Of a stretch of DNA of 64,000 nucleotides, positions 27,026-35,139 are shown piece after piece. The stretch's first letter is position 1, and each line of letters begins with the position of its first letter. The DNA comes from Sphaerisporangium perillae (lineage in GTDB: Bacteria > Actinomycetota > Actinomycetes > Streptosporangiales > Streptosporangiaceae), in assembly GCF_023276435.1 (NCBI RefSeq), contig NZ_JALLPO010000002.1:248001-312000 (forward strand), read 5' to 3'. The notes below the pieces were generated by a model. That model did no database searches, had not been told where the DNA came from, and saw only the letters and a list, made by a program, of their open reading frames with translations. Made by a program: the position numbers and the translations under genes.

Positions 27026-27744
27026 CGCAGGGCGCCGTCGATCGCTCGCCTCAGGTCGTCCGAGACGAGGTCGCGCACCTGGCGCCAGGCATCGCGAGTG
27101 GCCTCGTTGAGGGCGGCGCCGGCGGACGTGGCCACCGTGGCCGGCTCCCACGCCGCCGTGCCGTCCACGACCATGGGAACCGAGGCCTCCCAGCCGGTGC
27201 CGCCGTCGAATCCGGGAAGCGCGATCTGCGCCGTGGCAGGGCCTATGTCCTGCCTCGCCATCGGGACCAGCAGCTCTCGCTCGCCGCCGGCCTGGCGGTA
27301 GCGCACGGAGATCACGGCGGGCAGCTCGTCGAAGTCCCGCAGCACCACCTCCAGCGTATGGTCCGCCCCGGCCGCGTCACGGCGGCGGAGGAAGAACTCG
27401 GTCCGGCCGTCCGGTGACGCCGCCTCGGCGGCGACGGACTCGTCGTCCGCGGCGAGCAGCCCGGCCGGTTCCGTGAGCGCCGGAAGCGAGAACCACCGGG
27501 CGGCCGGGTGGCCGGTGGCGGGCTCGGTACGGGCCGGGCGCGGTGACCGTGGCGCGGCAACGGCGCGAACGTCCCGGGCGGTGGCCCCCTCCGGTCGTAT
27601 CGGCAGGTCGACCCCGATGAGGGAGGCCCAGTAGCGCTGCCCGAAGGTGTACCCGTGCCGCCCGCGGCCTGCGGGCGACGCGTCGCGGGGCGGGCCGGAG
27701 TCCGTCAGCGAACTCCAGTAGCGGCGGAGGAAGGAGGCGCTCAT
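27022..27744 (-). CDS. Protein with duplicated YW-motif, partner of the Lon/WD40 protein
   Basis: A 240-residue protein of no family I can name. The N-terminus has two related short motifs, LRRYWSSLTDSGPP (residues 6-19) and GQRYWASLIGVDLP (35-48), which look like copies of a linear docking motif. The remainder is a beta-rich domain (TEFFLRRRDAAGADHTLEVVLRDF, AVISVRYRQAGGERELLVPM), ending in a helix (LNEATRDAWRQVRDLVSDDLRRAI). ATG at 27744 overlaps the upstream stop (ATGA) and its stop overlaps the GTG of the 1148-residue protein. Strict coupling suggests one complex with the protease-like protein. Confidence 0.65.
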   Translation of the reverse strand: MSASFLRRYWSSLTDSGPPRDASPAGRGRHGYTFGQRYWASLIGVDLPIRPEGATARDVRAVAAPRSPRPARTEPATGHPAARWFSLPALTEPAGLLAADDESVAAEAASPDGRTEFFLRRRDAAGADHTLEVVLRDFDELPAVISVRYRQAGGERELLVPMARQDIGPATAQIALPGFDGGTGWEASVPMVVDGTAAWEPATVATSAGAALNEATRDAWRQVRDLVSDDLRRAIDGALR

Positions 27745-28100
27745 TCGGGCCCCTCGACGTTCTGCGGGCCACCGTCCTTGCCGGAGCGTTGTGCCGCCGC
27801 CTTGCCGAAGGTCGTGAGCAGGGCCGGCGCCGCGGCGCCCACCGCGACGGCCGCGTAGGAGCCGGTGATCTGGCTGTGCAGCAGGGCGCCCGCCGCGCAT
27901 CCCAGCGCCGCGCGGGTGAGGGCGACCGCCGTATCGGCCGCGGGGTCGATGAATTCGCCGATGCGGGGCCGGCGTTTCCTCTTTGTCCCTGCCGTGTGGC
28001 GCGCGTCCCGCCAGGCGCTCAGGTGGTTCCACAATGCGACGGCTTCCACGATCAATCCGCCGATGGCTCCGTATCCCATCGCGACGGACCAAGACAGCAT
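27741..28100 (-). CDS. Small membrane protein, first gene of the Lon/WD40 operon
   Basis: A 119-residue protein with a hydrophobic N-terminal segment (SVAMGYGAIGGLIVEAVALW) and a long hydrophobic stretch near the C-terminus (AALGCAAGALLHSQITGSY into AAVAVGAAAPALL), joined by a basic loop (ARHTAGTKRKRRPR). ATG at 28100 is preceded by GGGAGAA; a start at 28118 would add six residues. The stop overlaps the next ATG. It likely provides the membrane platform of the three-gene system. The 197 bases upstream, to 28297, must hold the promoter, but no clear boxes were seen. Confidence 0.65.
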   Translation of the reverse strand: MLSWSVAMGYGAIGGLIVEAVALWNHLSAWRDARHTAGTKRKRRPRIGEFIDPAADTAVALTRAALGCAAGALLHSQITGSYAAVAVGAAAPALLTTFGKAAAQRSGKDGGPQNVEGPE

Positions 28101-28297
28101 GCTTCTCCCTGCTCTCACAGTGCTGCACCGTGGAGAGAATGTCGCACACTTGCCGGCTCCGCGGCGTCGTGCTCCCAGGAAAGTTGCGCGATCGTCAGCA
28201 ACCCCTGCGCCTGAGGGGTTTCACTGCGCGCAGAAGAGCCCTGGCGGAGGAGGAGCCCGCCCGGCGGGCGTGCGGGGCCAGACGATCGGCCTCCGTG

Positions 28298-28762
28298 CTA
28301 CTTGCCCATGGCGCTCGCGAATTCCGCGCAGGTGTGCCGGCGCGTGTCCCAGGACAGCTTGACGCTGCGGATCCCGGGGACGGCGGTGCCGGTGCAGACC
28401 AGCTGGGCGAGCGCGAGCCCTCGCGTGTCCGGCTTCCCCCAAAGGGACAAGACGTCGCCCTCCCGGCTGATCACCACCTCGTTCGGTTCCACCTGGGTGC
28501 TGAGGCCGCGCGCCCGCTCGACCTCGGTCGGCCCGTCCAGCAGCTGCTGCATCGAGTACTCCGGCACGTTGGGCAGCCCCGGCCGGGTGGCCTGGACCAG
28601 TTCGCCGCCCTTGAGGAAGTAGACGACGTTGGTCTGTGACTTTGCGCGCGCGATGGGCGGGTCCCCGGCCACGGTGGCCGCCGTGGGCTGGATGCCGCAG
28701 CCCACGGCCAGCAGCAGCAGTGCGACCAGGCAGCCCTTCCGGCGCCGTGCGGGGCGCCTCAT
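28298..28762 (-). CDS. GerMN-like lipoprotein of a two-component cassette
   Basis: A 154-residue lipoprotein: basic RRPARRRKG, hydrophobic LVALLLLAVG and a GC lipobox near residue 22. The mature part has VYFLKGGELVQATRPG and MQQLLDGPTEVERARGLSTQV, the pattern of the GerMN domain that also occurs in LpqB. ATG at 28762 overlaps the stop of the sensor kinase gene (ATGA). In mycobacteria and relatives LpqB accompanies MtrAB and modulates the kinase; the same arrangement is found here in a short version without the propeller. Two cysteines at the C-terminus could form a disulfide. Confidence 0.78.
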   Translation of the reverse strand: MRRPARRRKGCLVALLLLAVGCGIQPTAATVAGDPPIARAKSQTNVVYFLKGGELVQATRPGLPNVPEYSMQQLLDGPTEVERARGLSTQVEPNEVVISREGDVLSLWGKPDTRGLALAQLVCTGTAVPGIRSVKLSWDTRRHTCAEFASAMGK

Positions 28763-30447
28763 GCGCTCTCTCCGAGCGGGAGCCAGACCGTGAACACGGC
28801 GCCTTCGGCCGGGTCGTTCAGCACCGCGACCTCGCCTCCGTGCAGCTCGACGTTGGCGCGGGCGATCGCCAGCCCGAGGCCGCTACCCTCGCTGCTGGTG
28901 CGGGCCCGGTCCAGCTTGACGAACCGGTCGAACACCAAGGGCAGCAGCCACCTCGGTATGCCGGGCCCATGGTCGGTCACGGTGAGCGTCAGTCCGGCCA
29001 CGCCCTGCCTCTCCTGTTCGGCGAAGCGCACCACCACGGGCGGCGCGCCGTGCTTGAGCGCGTTGCCCACCAGGTTCGCCAGGATCACGTCGAACCTCCG
29101 GGGGTCGAGGCGGGCCATCAGGCCGTCCGGCCCTTCGACCTCCACCCGGCCGGTCCAGCCGCGCGGGGCCAGGCACGCCGCCACCGCCCCGGCCACCTCG
29201 AGGTCCTCCAGCACGAGCGCGGCGGTGCCGGAGTCCAGCCGGCTGATCTCGATCAGATGCTCGACGAGGATCCGCAGCCGCCGGACACCCTCGGTGACCA
29301 GCGGCCCGGCGGTCTCGCGGTCGGCGGCCGAGACGCCGGGATCGGCGAGGGTGTCGGCGAGCGCGGTGATCGCGGTGAGCGGGGTGCGCAGCTCGTGGGA
29401 GACGTCGGCCACGAACCTGCGCGAGGACGCCTCCAGTGCCCGCAGCTCGGCGATGCCGCCCTCCAGTGCCCCGGCCGTCCGGTTGAACGTCCGCGCGAGG
29501 TCGGCGAGCTCGTCGTGGCCGATCACCTCGACGCGGGTGTCGAGTCTCCCGTCGCCGAGCGCGTAGGCGGCCCGTCCCAGCCTGCGTACCGGCAGCAGGA
29601 CGCCGCGGGCGGCCACGAGCGCGAAGACGATCGCGACGGCGAGGGTCACTCCGTTGGCGATCAGCAGGACCTGGGTGAGGGTGCGCAGGTCCTCGGCCTC
29701 GCGGGCCAGGCTGACGATGACAAAGCCCATGATCGGCGTCGGCCGCCCGGTCTGCCGCTCGGGCACCTCGGCGTACACCTGGGCCCCGACGAGCAGGAAG
29801 GGCGCGCCCCGGTGCTCCACCCGGCGCTGGACGGTGTTGCTCCTGGCCATCTGCGCGAAGTCGGGCGGGATGTCCACCCCGTACCGTGGGTCGAAGTCGG
29901 GGAAGAAGTAGATGCCGTCCTCCTGCACCTGGGCGAGCTTGACGTCGTAGCGGCCCTGGACGCTGAGCGCGGACTTCAATTGCTGCAGATACTCGACGCT
30001 GAGGTTGCTGTAGTTGGCGAACTTGGGCATGTCGGCGGACACCGTCCTGCCGATGGTGTTCTTGAACTCCCCGATCACGTTCGACTGGGTCCTGTCCAGC
30101 ATGGACCGCTGGACCAGGTAGTAGGCGACGACGGACGCCGCCAGCGACGACAGCACGGCCACCACGACGAAGCCGGTGATGAGCCGCAGGCGCAGGCCGA
30201 CCCGACGCGGGGAGAGCCTCGGCAGGCGGACCGGCGGGTCCTGCGGGGAGTCCTGCCCGTGCGGCGAGTCCTGCCCGTGCGGCGAGTCCTGCCCGTGCGG
30301 CGAGTCGTGCCCACGGGGCGCGCCCGTGCCGCGCCTCAAGCGGGCGCGCAGGGTCGCCGGCACCGCGGCCAGGGCCGGAGCGTACGCGCGCACGCTGGTC
30401 ACGGCCTTGCGTACAGGGCTCGCCAGGGTCTGCGGCAGCCGGATCAC
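28759..30447 (-). CDS. MtrB-like sensor histidine kinase
   Basis: A 562-residue kinase starting with GTG at 30447, overlapping the response-regulator stop (GTGA). The first 90 residues are cytoplasmic and contain three to four copies of a six-residue unit (SPHGQD). A transmembrane segment LITGFVVVAVLSSLAASVVAYYL, an extracellular sensor of about 180 residues and a second segment (LIANGVTLAVAIVFALVAA) follow. Then come HAMP, VADVSHELRTPLTAI with the phospho-histidine, the N-box NLVGNALKHG, DHGPGIP, and GSGLGLAIARANVELHGG. A four-base overlap links it to the lipoprotein, so the three proteins should act in one pathway, likely cell-envelope related. Confidence 0.92.
   Translation of the reverse strand: MIRLPQTLASPVRKAVTSVRAYAPALAAVPATLRARLRRGTGAPRGHDSPHGQDSPHGQDSPHGQDSPQDPPVRLPRLSPRRVGLRLRLITGFVVVAVLSSLAASVVAYYLVQRSMLDRTQSNVIGEFKNTIGRTVSADMPKFANYSNLSVEYLQQLKSALSVQGRYDVKLAQVQEDGIYFFPDFDPRYGVDIPPDFAQMARSNTVQRRVEHRGAPFLLVGAQVYAEVPERQTGRPTPIMGFVIVSLAREAEDLRTLTQVLLIANGVTLAVAIVFALVAARGVLLPVRRLGRAAYALGDGRLDTRVEVIGHDELADLARTFNRTAGALEGGIAELRALEASSRRFVADVSHELRTPLTAITALADTLADPGVSAADRETAGPLVTEGVRRLRILVEHLIEISRLDSGTAALVLEDLEVAGAVAACLAPRGWTGRVEVEGPDGLMARLDPRRFDVILANLVGNALKHGAPPVVVRFAEQERQGVAGLTLTVTDHGPGIPRWLLPLVFDRFVKLDRARTSSEGSGLGLAIARANVELHGGEVAVLNDPAEGAVFTVWLPLGESA
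30245..30304. repeat. 18-bp in-frame tandem repeat in the kinase gene
   Basis: A unit reading GAGTCCTGCCCGTGCGGC on the plus strand is repeated about three times, with degenerate partial copies at both ends. It codes for consecutive SPHGQD units in the cytoplasmic N-terminus of the sensor kinase. Each gain or loss keeps the frame. Confidence 0.9.
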
Positions 30448-31118
30448 GGTGTTACGAAGCGGTAGCCGAAGCCGCGCACGGTCTCGATGTACCCCGGCCG
30501 GGACGGCTCGTCGTCGATCTTGGCCCGGATGCGCTGCACGCAGGCGTCGACGATGCGCGAGTCCCCCGGGTAGGTGTGCTCCCACACGTCGGCGAGGAGC
30601 TGCTGGCGGGTCAGCGCCAGGCCGGGACGCCGGGTGAGGGCGAGCAGCAGGCGCAGCTCGGTCGGGGTGAGCCGGACGTCCTTGCCGCGCCGGGTCACCT
30701 TGAGCGCCCCCCGGTCGACGACCAGGTCTCCGTAGGTCGAGACGTCGCCGTGCGTGGTCTCCACCCGCCGCAGCACGGCGCGGATGCGGGCATCCAGGAC
30801 GCGCGGCTCGATCGGCTTGACGACGTAGTCGTCCGCCCCCGCCTCCAGGCCGAGCACGACGTCGAGGTCGTCGCCCCGCGCGGTCAGCAGGATGACCGGC
30901 AGGGTGTCCATGCGGCGGATCTTGCGGCAGACCTCGATGCCGTCGATGCCCGGCAGCATGACGTCGAGGAGGGCGATCTCCGGACGGCGGGCCCGGATGC
31001 ACTCGAGCCCCTCCTCGCCGCTCGTCCTGGCCGTCACGCTGTGCCCCTGCCGGGACAGGGCGAACTCCACCGACGCCCGGATGAGGGGGTCGTCCTCCAC
31101 GAAAACGATGCTTGCCAC
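30444..31118 (-). CDS. OmpR/PhoB-family response regulator
   Basis: A 224-residue regulator. The receiver has the acidic pair in VFVEDDPLIRAS, the phospho-acceptor in ALLDVMLPGIDG, LLTARGDD and the lysine in DDYVVKPIE. The DNA-binding winged helix has LTPTELRLLLALTRRPG, LTRQQLLADVWEH, RIVDACVQRIRAKI and YIETVRGFGYRF. I chose GTG at 31118; the longer frame to 31181 only adds 21 residues outside the domain. It is the first gene of the regulator-kinase-lipoprotein operon. The gap to the divergent gene at 31220 is about 100 bases. Confidence 0.93.
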   Translation of the reverse strand: MASIVFVEDDPLIRASVEFALSRQGHSVTARTSGEEGLECIRARRPEIALLDVMLPGIDGIEVCRKIRRMDTLPVILLTARGDDLDVVLGLEAGADDYVVKPIEPRVLDARIRAVLRRVETTHGDVSTYGDLVVDRGALKVTRRGKDVRLTPTELRLLLALTRRPGLALTRQQLLADVWEHTYPGDSRIVDACVQRIRAKIDDEPSRPGYIETVRGFGYRFVTP

Positions 31119-31219
31119 CGAGGAAGTATTTCGATCAACCGCGCCCGGCCGGGTCAATGTGATGATTCCTAGACATTTCACAGAAGGTTCGGTCGAAACC
31201 CCGCCCGAGTGTCTCCCAC

Positions 31220-32938
31220 ATGACGCTCACCACCTCACCCCTGCTCTCGACGCCTCCGGCGAGCACGCCGGAGCGCCGCGCGGTCCGCGTCCGGTGGATC
31301 CTGGTGGCCGGCTGGCTGGCGCATCTGCTGCTGCGGCTGTGGCTGGCCCGATGGCGTACCGGCCCGGTGGCCAACCCCGACGAGTCCACCTATCTCGTGG
31401 TCGCCCGGTGGCTGGCCGGCGGGCCCGGCATGGACATGTCGGGCAGCACCTTCTACCAGGGCGGATACCCCCTCCTGCTGGCGCCGGTCTTCTGGCTGGT
31501 CAAGGATCCGGAGGTCGCCTACCGCATGGCCGTCGGCATCGGCGCGGCCGTCGGGGCGGCGCTGTTCCCGCTCGGCTACGCGGCGCTGCGCCGCCTGGCC
31601 CCGGTCGCTCCCGCCGCGGCCTGCGCCCTGGCGTTCGCCGCCACGTTGCTGCCCGCGACGCTGGTGTTCGGGCAGATGGCGCTCACGGACGCGATCCTGC
31701 CCACGCTGCTCCTCGGCTGGCTGCTGGCCCTGCACGCGTTCGCGGGGTCCGGCCGCCTGCCGGCCGGCCTGCTCGCGAGCGCCCTCGCCGGGTACGGCTT
31801 CGCCGTCCACCTGCGCGGGACGGTGGTCCTGCTCGTCCACGTGGTGATCCTCGCCGTCCTGCTGCCGCGCGGACTGGTCCCCCGCCGGGCCGGGCTGGTG
31901 GCCGTGGCCGCGGCCCTGGTCACGGCGGCGGGCGGCTACGCGCTCAACGCCGCGGTGCGGGCGGCGATCTACCCGGCCGGCCCGCGCGACCTGTCGGCCC
32001 TGCTGTGGGAGCGGCTGACCAGCGCCGATGGCCAGGCCTGGGCGCTTTCCGGAGCGGCCGGCCAGGTGTGGTACCTCGTGGTGGGCACGTGGGGCCTCGC
32101 CGGGGCCGGCCTCGCGGCGGCCGCGGTCACCGTGGCCCGTCGCGCGACGCCCGTCCCGGCCAGGGTCGCGGCGCTGGCCCTGCTGCTGGTCACGGCGGGC
32201 ATCGCCTACGCCTCCTCGGCCGCGCTGCCCGACGAGCACCGGGTCGGCAACTACGCCTACGGGCGGTATCTGACGTGCGTGGCGGTGGTGCTGGCCCTTC
32301 TGGGTCTGGCGGCGCTGACCCGCGCCTCCCGGCGGGCCGCCGTACGGTACGCCCTGGCCTCCGCCGTGCTCATGACGGTCACGGGCGGCGTCGCGGCCCT
32401 GTACGCGGGCGACCGGCTCCGGCGGTACGCCTTCATCGCCTTCGACTTCCCCGAGATCTCCTTCCTGACGGGATCTCGGACGGCGCTGGACATGACCGCG
32501 GCGACCATCTCCGCGCTCGGGCTGCTGGCCTGCCTGCTGGCCGTTTCGCTGCCCAGGACGCGACTGCCGCTCGCCGCCGGGGCGCTCGCAGCCGTGAACG
32601 CGCTGTTCATCGTGGGCGGGACCTTCGATGGGCCGGCTAGTCCCGCCGCGCCCGACCACCTACTCGCCGCCGGGGACGTGGCCGTCGACCGCGGCCTTCC
32701 CTGGCCGGTGCGGCTGCCGCTGATGTACCGGATCTGGTGGACGGAACCGCGGCTGTTCGACCCGGCCCGCGAGCCGGTGCCGCCGGGCGTCTGCGCCGTC
32801 ATCGTGTCCCCGGCCGCCGGCGGCCCGCCCGAGGCGTCCTGGCCCGGGCATCCGGCGGGGTGGCGTCCGGCGTCCCATTCCGGATGGGTGAGCTGGAGCC
32901 CTCCGGCCTGCGCCGCGGCCGTCCATCCCCGGCCGTGA
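31220..32938 (+). CDS. Polytopic GT-C-like membrane glycosyltransferase
   Basis: A 572-residue membrane protein with about eleven hydrophobic segments. The first extracellular loop has RTGPVANPDESTYLVVARWL, matching the acidic (D/E) motif of GT-C enzymes that use polyprenyl-phosphate sugars, and GSTFYQGGYPLLLAP resembles the following loop. The soluble C-terminal 110 residues contain two cysteines (GVCAVIVSP, PPACAAAV). ATG at 31220 is the first start after the divergent regulator. Actinobacteria have many such proteins; donor and acceptor are unknown. Transcribed separately from the two-component cassette. Confidence 0.7.
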   Translation: MTLTTSPLLSTPPASTPERRAVRVRWILVAGWLAHLLLRLWLARWRTGPVANPDESTYLVVARWLAGGPGMDMSGSTFYQGGYPLLLAPVFWLVKDPEVAYRMAVGIGAAVGAALFPLGYAALRRLAPVAPAAACALAFAATLLPATLVFGQMALTDAILPTLLLGWLLALHAFAGSGRLPAGLLASALAGYGFAVHLRGTVVLLVHVVILAVLLPRGLVPRRAGLVAVAAALVTAAGGYALNAAVRAAIYPAGPRDLSALLWERLTSADGQAWALSGAAGQVWYLVVGTWGLAGAGLAAAAVTVARRATPVPARVAALALLLVTAGIAYASSAALPDEHRVGNYAYGRYLTCVAVVLALLGLAALTRASRRAAVRYALASAVLMTVTGGVAALYAGDRLRRYAFIAFDFPEISFLTGSRTALDMTAATISALGLLACLLAVSLPRTRLPLAAGALAAVNALFIVGGTFDGPASPAAPDHLLAAGDVAVDRGLPWPVRLPLMYRIWWTEPRLFDPAREPVPPGVCAVIVSPAAGGPPEASWPGHPAGWRPASHSGWVSWSPPACAAAVHPRP

Positions 32939-32992
32939 CGCCGGGGATGGACGGCAGGACGCCAGGTGCGGGCGGCCGCGAAGCCCGGGGGA

Positions 32993-34144
32993 TCAGCCCA
33001 TGCCGGGCTTGAGGGTGACCTTGGTCCAGCCGGGCTCGCGCTTGTCGAAGTGGGCGTAGGCGTCCGGGGCGTCCCGGAGCGGCAACTCGTGCGAGAGGAT
33101 GAACGACGGCTGCGCCTTGCCGGTGTGGATGAGGTTGCGCAGGTGCCGGTCATAGCGCTTGACCGGGCACTGGCCGCTGCCGATGGTCTGGCCCTTGAGC
33201 CAGTGGAGCCCGTACTCCAGCGGCACCCGCCCATGCCTGGCGAGGTCGTCGGAGGCGCCCGGGTCCTCCGGGATGAAGACGCCGACGACGCCGATGCCGC
33301 CGGTGAAGCGCACCGACTCCACCAGCTTGTTGAGGGTGTCGTCGGGGTGCTCGTGCCCCTGCGGGTCGTGGGCCTGGTATCCGACGCATTCGCAGCCCCG
33401 GTCGGCCCCCTCTCCGCCGGTGAGCTCCAGCACCTGGTCCACCGGCGAGTCCTTGGAGTCGTTGATCGGGATGGCGCCGATCTTCTCCGCGAGTGCGAGC
33501 CGGTCGGGATGGCGGTCGACCACCATGATCTTGCTGGCGTTCTTCACCACCGCGGACAGGGCGGCCATCAGCCCGACGGGGCCGGCGCCCATGATGACGA
33601 CGGACTCGCCGGGACGCAGGCCGGCCATCTCGGTGGCGTGGTACCCGGTGGGGAAGATGTCGGAGCACATGACGTAGTCGTTCTGCTTCTGCAGGGCGTC
33701 CTCGGGCATCTTGCAGCAGTTGAAGTCGGCCCAGGGCACCCGGAGGAACTCCGCCTGCCCGCCCGCCCAGGGACCCATGTCGGCGAAGCCGTAGGCCCCG
33801 CCGCAGAGCCGGGGATAGTCGGGGTTGGCCCTGATGCAGTAGTTGGTGAGACCGGCGTTGCAGTTCTTGCAGGAGCCGCAGGCGACGTTGAACGGCAGGC
33901 AGACGATGTCTCCGACGCTGATGCGCTCGACGGCGTCGCCGATCTCGACGACCTCGCCGAAGTTCTCGTGGCCGAGGATCCTGCCCGGCTCCATGTCCGT
34001 GCGGCCCTCGTACATGTGGAGGTCCGACCCGCAGATGTTGGTGGCGATGATCTTGACGATGGCGTCGCGCGGTGTCTCGATCCTCGGATCCGGCATGTCG
34101 TCGACGCTGACGTCGCGGGGTCCGTGATAAACGAGTGCCTTCAT
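32993..34144 (-). CDS. Zinc-dependent formaldehyde dehydrogenase-like enzyme
   Basis: A 383-residue medium-chain dehydrogenase/reductase. The catalytic zinc ligands lie in NICGSDLHMYEG and GHENFGEVVEIG, the structural zinc cysteines in ACGSCKNCNAGLTNYC, and the Rossmann signature is VIMGAGPVGLMAAL with VVDRHPDR. The insert ECVGYQAHDPQGHEHPDDTLN is characteristic of glutathione-independent formaldehyde dehydrogenases (FdhA), which keep NAD bound and can dismutate aldehydes. ATG at 34144 is preceded by GGAGGGCAGCC; the extension upstream has no domain. Stands alone; the 240 bases before it are repetitive. Confidence 0.9.
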   Translation of the reverse strand: MKALVYHGPRDVSVDDMPDPRIETPRDAIVKIIATNICGSDLHMYEGRTDMEPGRILGHENFGEVVEIGDAVERISVGDIVCLPFNVACGSCKNCNAGLTNYCIRANPDYPRLCGGAYGFADMGPWAGGQAEFLRVPWADFNCCKMPEDALQKQNDYVMCSDIFPTGYHATEMAGLRPGESVVIMGAGPVGLMAALSAVVKNASKIMVVDRHPDRLALAEKIGAIPINDSKDSPVDQVLELTGGEGADRGCECVGYQAHDPQGHEHPDDTLNKLVESVRFTGGIGVVGVFIPEDPGASDDLARHGRVPLEYGLHWLKGQTIGSGQCPVKRYDRHLRNLIHTGKAQPSFILSHELPLRDAPDAYAHFDKREPGWTKVTLKPGMG

Positions 34145-34219
34145 GGCTGCCCTCCTGGAATGCGTCTCCGTTCGACCATGACCCGGCCTCCGGAGGGCCA
34201 CATCCCCCATACGGGTAGA

Positions 34220-34370
34220 GCGGCCCCGCGCGGACCGGCCCCCTCGGCCCGCGCAGACCACCTCCACCGGCCCCGCGCGGGCGCCCTCCTGGCTCGCGCG
34301 GACCACGTCCATCGGGCCCGCGCGGACACCCCTCCTGGCCCGCGCGGGCCGCCCCCGAGCCGCTCCCGCG
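34220..34370. repeat. Degenerate GC-rich tandem repeats
   Basis: A unit near GGCCCGCGCGGACCAC recurs about five to six times between the dehydrogenase and the anti-sigma factor genes, with variable C-rich spacers. No coding content is credible on either strand. Confidence 0.6.
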
Positions 34371-34389
34371 GGTCACGGCCGAGGAAGTG

Positions 34390-35139
34390 TCAGGCCGAGG
34401 GCAGCGGCACCACCATCAGCGGAGGGGCGGACGGCTGCCGCGACCCTCCGGCCGGCTCGACCGTGACACCGATCTTGGTGGCGTCGCCCAGCTCCCCGAT
34501 GACCACCGGAGGCGTGCGTCCCTCGGTGTCGGGCCGGGTCAGCCGGTCGGGGACGGCGCCGCCCGGCCCGATGCGCCACAGCTGGTAGGTCCGGCTCTCG
34601 GGCAGGGCGGCCAGCCCGCTGGAGAAGAACACCACCTGGCCCTGCGAGCGCGACACCACGAGCGTGCCCTTGGCGCCCTGCCCGGCCGTACGGGTGACGG
34701 TCTTCGCGTCCGGCGCGGCCAGGACGGCGGCGATCCGCTGGCCGCCCAGCCGTTCCTGCTGGAGCGCGTCGTTCGCGCGGACGGCCACGACCCCCAGCCC
34801 GACGGCGACGGCCAGGCAGGCGGCGGCCAGCCCGGTCGCCGCGCGCGGCCACCAGGCGCGCCGGGCCGCCGCCCGCCGCCCCGGCGCGGAGGCCGGGTCG
34901 AGGATCGGAGGCAGCTGGCGGACCAGTCCGATCTCGGCCATGACGCGGTCGCGGAGGCCCGGCGGGGGCTCCTGCGCCACGGCGACGCCGAGGCGGGCGG
35001 CCGTCTCGCGCAGCCCCCGTGCCTCCTCCTCGCACTCGGGGCACCGGCTCAGATGCTCCTCGAAGGCGCGCCTCTCATCGGCGTCCTCGACGGCGTACAT
35101 CGCGTACGCGCCTGCCAGCGTGTGCGGGTCGCTGCTCAT
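34390..35139 (-). CDS. rskA: RskA-like anti-sigma factor
   Basis: A 249-residue membrane anti-sigma factor. The N-terminal zinc-binding module has the HxxxCxxC pattern in EEHLSRCPECEEE with LAGAYAMYAVED before it. One transmembrane helix follows around residue 105 (ATGLAAACLAVAVGLGVVAV). The extracytoplasmic RskA domain carries VVFFSSGLAALPESRTYQLW and GRTPPVVIGELGDATKIGVTVEPAGGS. ATG at 35139 overlaps the sigma factor stop. It is expected to hold SigK until regulated proteolysis releases it. Confidence 0.93.
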   Translation of the reverse strand: MSSDPHTLAGAYAMYAVEDADERRAFEEHLSRCPECEEEARGLRETAARLGVAVAQEPPPGLRDRVMAEIGLVRQLPPILDPASAPGRRAAARRAWWPRAATGLAAACLAVAVGLGVVAVRANDALQQERLGGQRIAAVLAAPDAKTVTRTAGQGAKGTLVVSRSQGQVVFFSSGLAALPESRTYQLWRIGPGGAVPDRLTRPDTEGRTPPVVIGELGDATKIGVTVEPAGGSRQPSAPPLMVVPLPSA

